6,902 nucleotides of DNA, from contig CANRVM010000060.1 of assembly GCA_947643295.1 (NCBI GenBank), forward strand, positions 1-6,902. The letters run 5' to 3'. The position numbers were made by a program, and so were the translations under genes. The DNA is from an uncultured Mycoplasmatota bacterium (lineage in GTDB: Bacteria > Bacillota_I > Bacilli_A > RF39 > UBA660). Below, piece by piece: positions 5,333 to 6,902 of the stretch. The first letter of the stretch is position 1. Each line of letters opens with the position of its first letter. Under the pieces are notes generated by a model that made no database searches, was not told the origin of the DNA, and saw only the letters and a list, made by a program, of their open reading frames with translations.

Positions 5333-5393
5333 AATAAAATATATGAAATAACTTTTAAAATATGTGATAAACTAATAGAGAAGGAGAAATACT
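5331..5393. promoter_or_regulatory. Divergent promoter region between the YqfT-like and PBP genes
   Basis: Only 63 bases separate the two starts. On the plus strand TGA-TAAACT (5365-5373) is an extended -10 candidate without a convincing -35. AAGGAG (5381-5386) is the PBP ribosome site. No clear minus-strand promoter stands out. The region is almost entirely A/T. Confidence 0.35.
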
Positions 5394-6902
5394 ATGAAGA
5401 AGAATAAAAAGCTAAATAAGAAACGTAGTAAATTACTAGATGAAATAGAACAAAGAAGACTTATTATTATTTTTATTGTGGTTATTTTGTTGTTTGTAGT
5501 TGTATTTTTAAAGTTTTATCAGGTAATGGTATATGATAATAAAAAATATCAAGATAAATTAAAAAAGTTATCTTATTCTACCGTGGAGGGGAATTCTACT
5601 CCTAGAGGTAGGATTTATGATAGAAATCTTAATGTTATTGTCGATAATATTGCCGTAAAAACAATATATTATAAGAAAAATAAAAAAATATCTTCTAAAA
5701 AAGAAGTAAAGATGGCCTATGATGTAAGTAAGAAATTAGGACTTGATTATTCAAAATTGAATAATCGAATGAAAAGAGAGTTTTTCATTATGATACATCC
5801 AGATATTGCCGATAAAAAAATAAAAAAGGGAGAATGGAGTAAGTTAGAGCAAAGAAAATTAAATGCAACCGATATTAAAAATTTAAAAATAGAAAGAATT
5901 ACTGATGATGAGATAAATGGCATGAGTGAGGATGATAGTAAAGCAGCTTACCTATATTATTTAATGAATAAAGGGTATGCTTATGATGAAAAAACAATAA
6001 AAACAGGAGATGTAACCGATGAAGAATATGCCTTTTTTTCAGAAAGTAATACTGAATTAGAAGGATTTAATACAAGACTGGATTGGGAAAGAGTATATCC
6101 TTATGGAGAGACTTTTAAAACGATGTTAGGAAAAGTATCTTCTGCCTCTCAAGGTCTTCCCATAGAGGAAAAGGAAGAGTATTTAAAAAAAGGATATTCT
6201 TTGAATGACCGAGTAGGTATTAGTTATATTGAAAAACAATATGAAGAATATCTAAAGGGTACAAAGTCAGTATACGAAGTAGTAAACAGTAATGAATTAA
6301 AATTAATAAAAGAAGGAGAAAGAGGAAATGATATTGTATTAAGCATTGATATTAATCTTCAACAACAACTAGAACAAATTTTAGCAGAAGAAGTTTTGAA
6401 AACGAAAGGAGAAGCTAATACCAAATTTTATGATCATTCTGCAGTTGTCATACAAGATCCCAATAATGGAGAAATTTTGGCAATGTCATCCAAACAAGTA
6501 GTGAATGGTCAAATAATTGATAATACGACTAGTATTTTAACATCTCCTGTTACTCCTGGATCGGTAGTCAAAGGTGCTTCGATTTTAGTAGGATATAATA
6601 ATAATGTTATAAAAATTGGAGAAAGAATCATAGATGAATGTATTCAAATTAGAGGAACAAATGAAAAATGTTCATCTCATACTTTAGGTTTGATTGATGA
6701 TATTACAGCACTTGCCAAATCAAGTAATGTCTATCAATTTAAAACAGCCATTCGTATGTCTGGATATGAGTATCGTAGAGGAATGTCTCTTCCTCTTGTT
6801 CAAGAAGCTTTTGATAAGTATCGTAATATGTATCATTCTTTTGGACTCGGTGTAAAAACAGAAATTGATATGCCATTAGAAAGTTTAGGGTATAAAGGAA
6901 CA
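5394..6902 (+). CDS. Class B penicillin-binding protein, PBP2 type (partial, 3' end outside window)
   Basis: The first 503 codons of a peptidoglycan D,D-transpeptidase, open to the right edge. A short basic cytoplasmic tail (1-22) precedes one membrane anchor (23-40). The pedestal domain starts with S68-T-P-R-G-R-I-Y-D-R-N, the class B signature, and includes the insertion at about 160-330 with D230-W-E-R-V-Y-P-Y-G. The transpeptidase domain shows the active-site S390-V-V-K393 (T-P-G-S-V-V-K) and the second motif S443-S-N445. The third motif, K-T/S-G, lies beyond the window. It cross-links wall peptides outside the membrane, and relatives (PbpA/PbpH of Bacillus, MrdA of E. coli) serve rod elongation. 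PBP2 is favoured over FtsI by the long pedestal and the R-V-Y-P-Y-G segment, but not certain. Two Cys only, C416 and C426, lie between the motifs. AAGGAG stands 7 bases before ATG 5394. A full protein of about 650-700 residues is expected. Confidence 0.9.
   Translation, partial: MKKNKKLNKKRSKLLDEIEQRRLIIIFIVVILLFVVVFLKFYQVMVYDNKKYQDKLKKLSYSTVEGNSTPRGRIYDRNLNVIVDNIAVKTIYYKKNKKISSKKEVKMAYDVSKKLGLDYSKLNNRMKREFFIMIHPDIADKKIKKGEWSKLEQRKLNATDIKNLKIERITDDEINGMSEDDSKAAYLYYLMNKGYAYDEKTIKTGDVTDEEYAFFSESNTELEGFNTRLDWERVYPYGETFKTMLGKVSSASQGLPIEEKEEYLKKGYSLNDRVGISYIEKQYEEYLKGTKSVYEVVNSNELKLIKEGERGNDIVLSIDINLQQQLEQILAEEVLKTKGEANTKFYDHSAVVIQDPNNGEILAMSSKQVVNGQIIDNTTSILTSPVTPGSVVKGASILVGYNNNVIKIGERIIDECIQIRGTNEKCSSHTLGLIDDITALAKSSNVYQFKTAIRMSGYEYRRGMSLPLVQEAFDKYRNMYHSFGLGVKTEIDMPLESLGYKGT

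Noticed and set aside
1..6902. CRISPR arrays, tRNA/rRNA genes, insertion sequences, attachment sites
   Set aside because: No regularly spaced repeats, cloverleaf-like segments, transposase motifs or long terminal inverted repeats were seen on either strand by eye.

Overview
The window comes from a very AT-rich Gram-positive-type bacterium. The gene content (YetF/DUF421, YrzE-like TIGR04086, a DUF187/GH10-like lipid- or membrane-anchored glycosidase, endonuclease IV next to a YqfT-like gene, class B PBP) and the strong Shine-Dalgarno sites (AAAGGAG, GGAGG, GGTGAT) point to Bacillota, most likely an uncultured, small-genome, gut-type Bacilli/Erysipelotrichia-like lineage. This placement is inferred from gene families and base composition, not from a marker gene. 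Genes read cleanly with the standard code (Trp is always TGG), and none of the visible stops is TGA.

Layout: (i) bases 1-653 hold a possible tail of an upstream gene and a ferredoxin-like protein fused to a thioredoxin-fold domain without its CxxC, closed by a hairpin terminator. (ii) 706-1071 (minus) is a small four-helix TIGR04086 membrane protein, divergent from (iii) 1147-1785, a DUF421/YetF membrane protein. (iv) 1832-3019 is an exported GH10-like (DUF187) glycosidase, probably acting on cell-wall glycan. (v) 3053-4109 holds two type IV pilin-like genes in tandem. The first is broken by a TAA exactly where the invariant Glu+5 codon should be. The second is intact. (vi) 4186-5064 is nfo (endonuclease IV, all nine metal ligands present), convergent with (vii) a small YqfT/DUF2624-like gene whose stop overlaps that of nfo. 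(viii) 5394 to the right edge is the first 503 codons of a class B penicillin-binding protein (PBP2 type), with SxxK and SxN motifs visible.

Functionally the window is a mosaic of single-gene units rather than one long operon. A cell-surface theme runs through it (glycosidase, pilins, PBP, membrane proteins), with a DNA-repair gene and a redox protein at either side. Each pilin, the glycosidase and the visible part of the PBP contain exactly two cysteines in their exported part. Several genes start from similar promoters (TTGTAR, 17-bp spacer, extended -10 TGATAC), and the nfo promoter is interlocked with the terminator of the pilin gene. I see no CRISPR array, tRNA, rRNA, insertion sequence or complete novel multi-gene system. 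The most interesting items are the nonsense-mutated pilin beside an intact paralogue, and the atypical ferredoxin/thioredoxin fusion.
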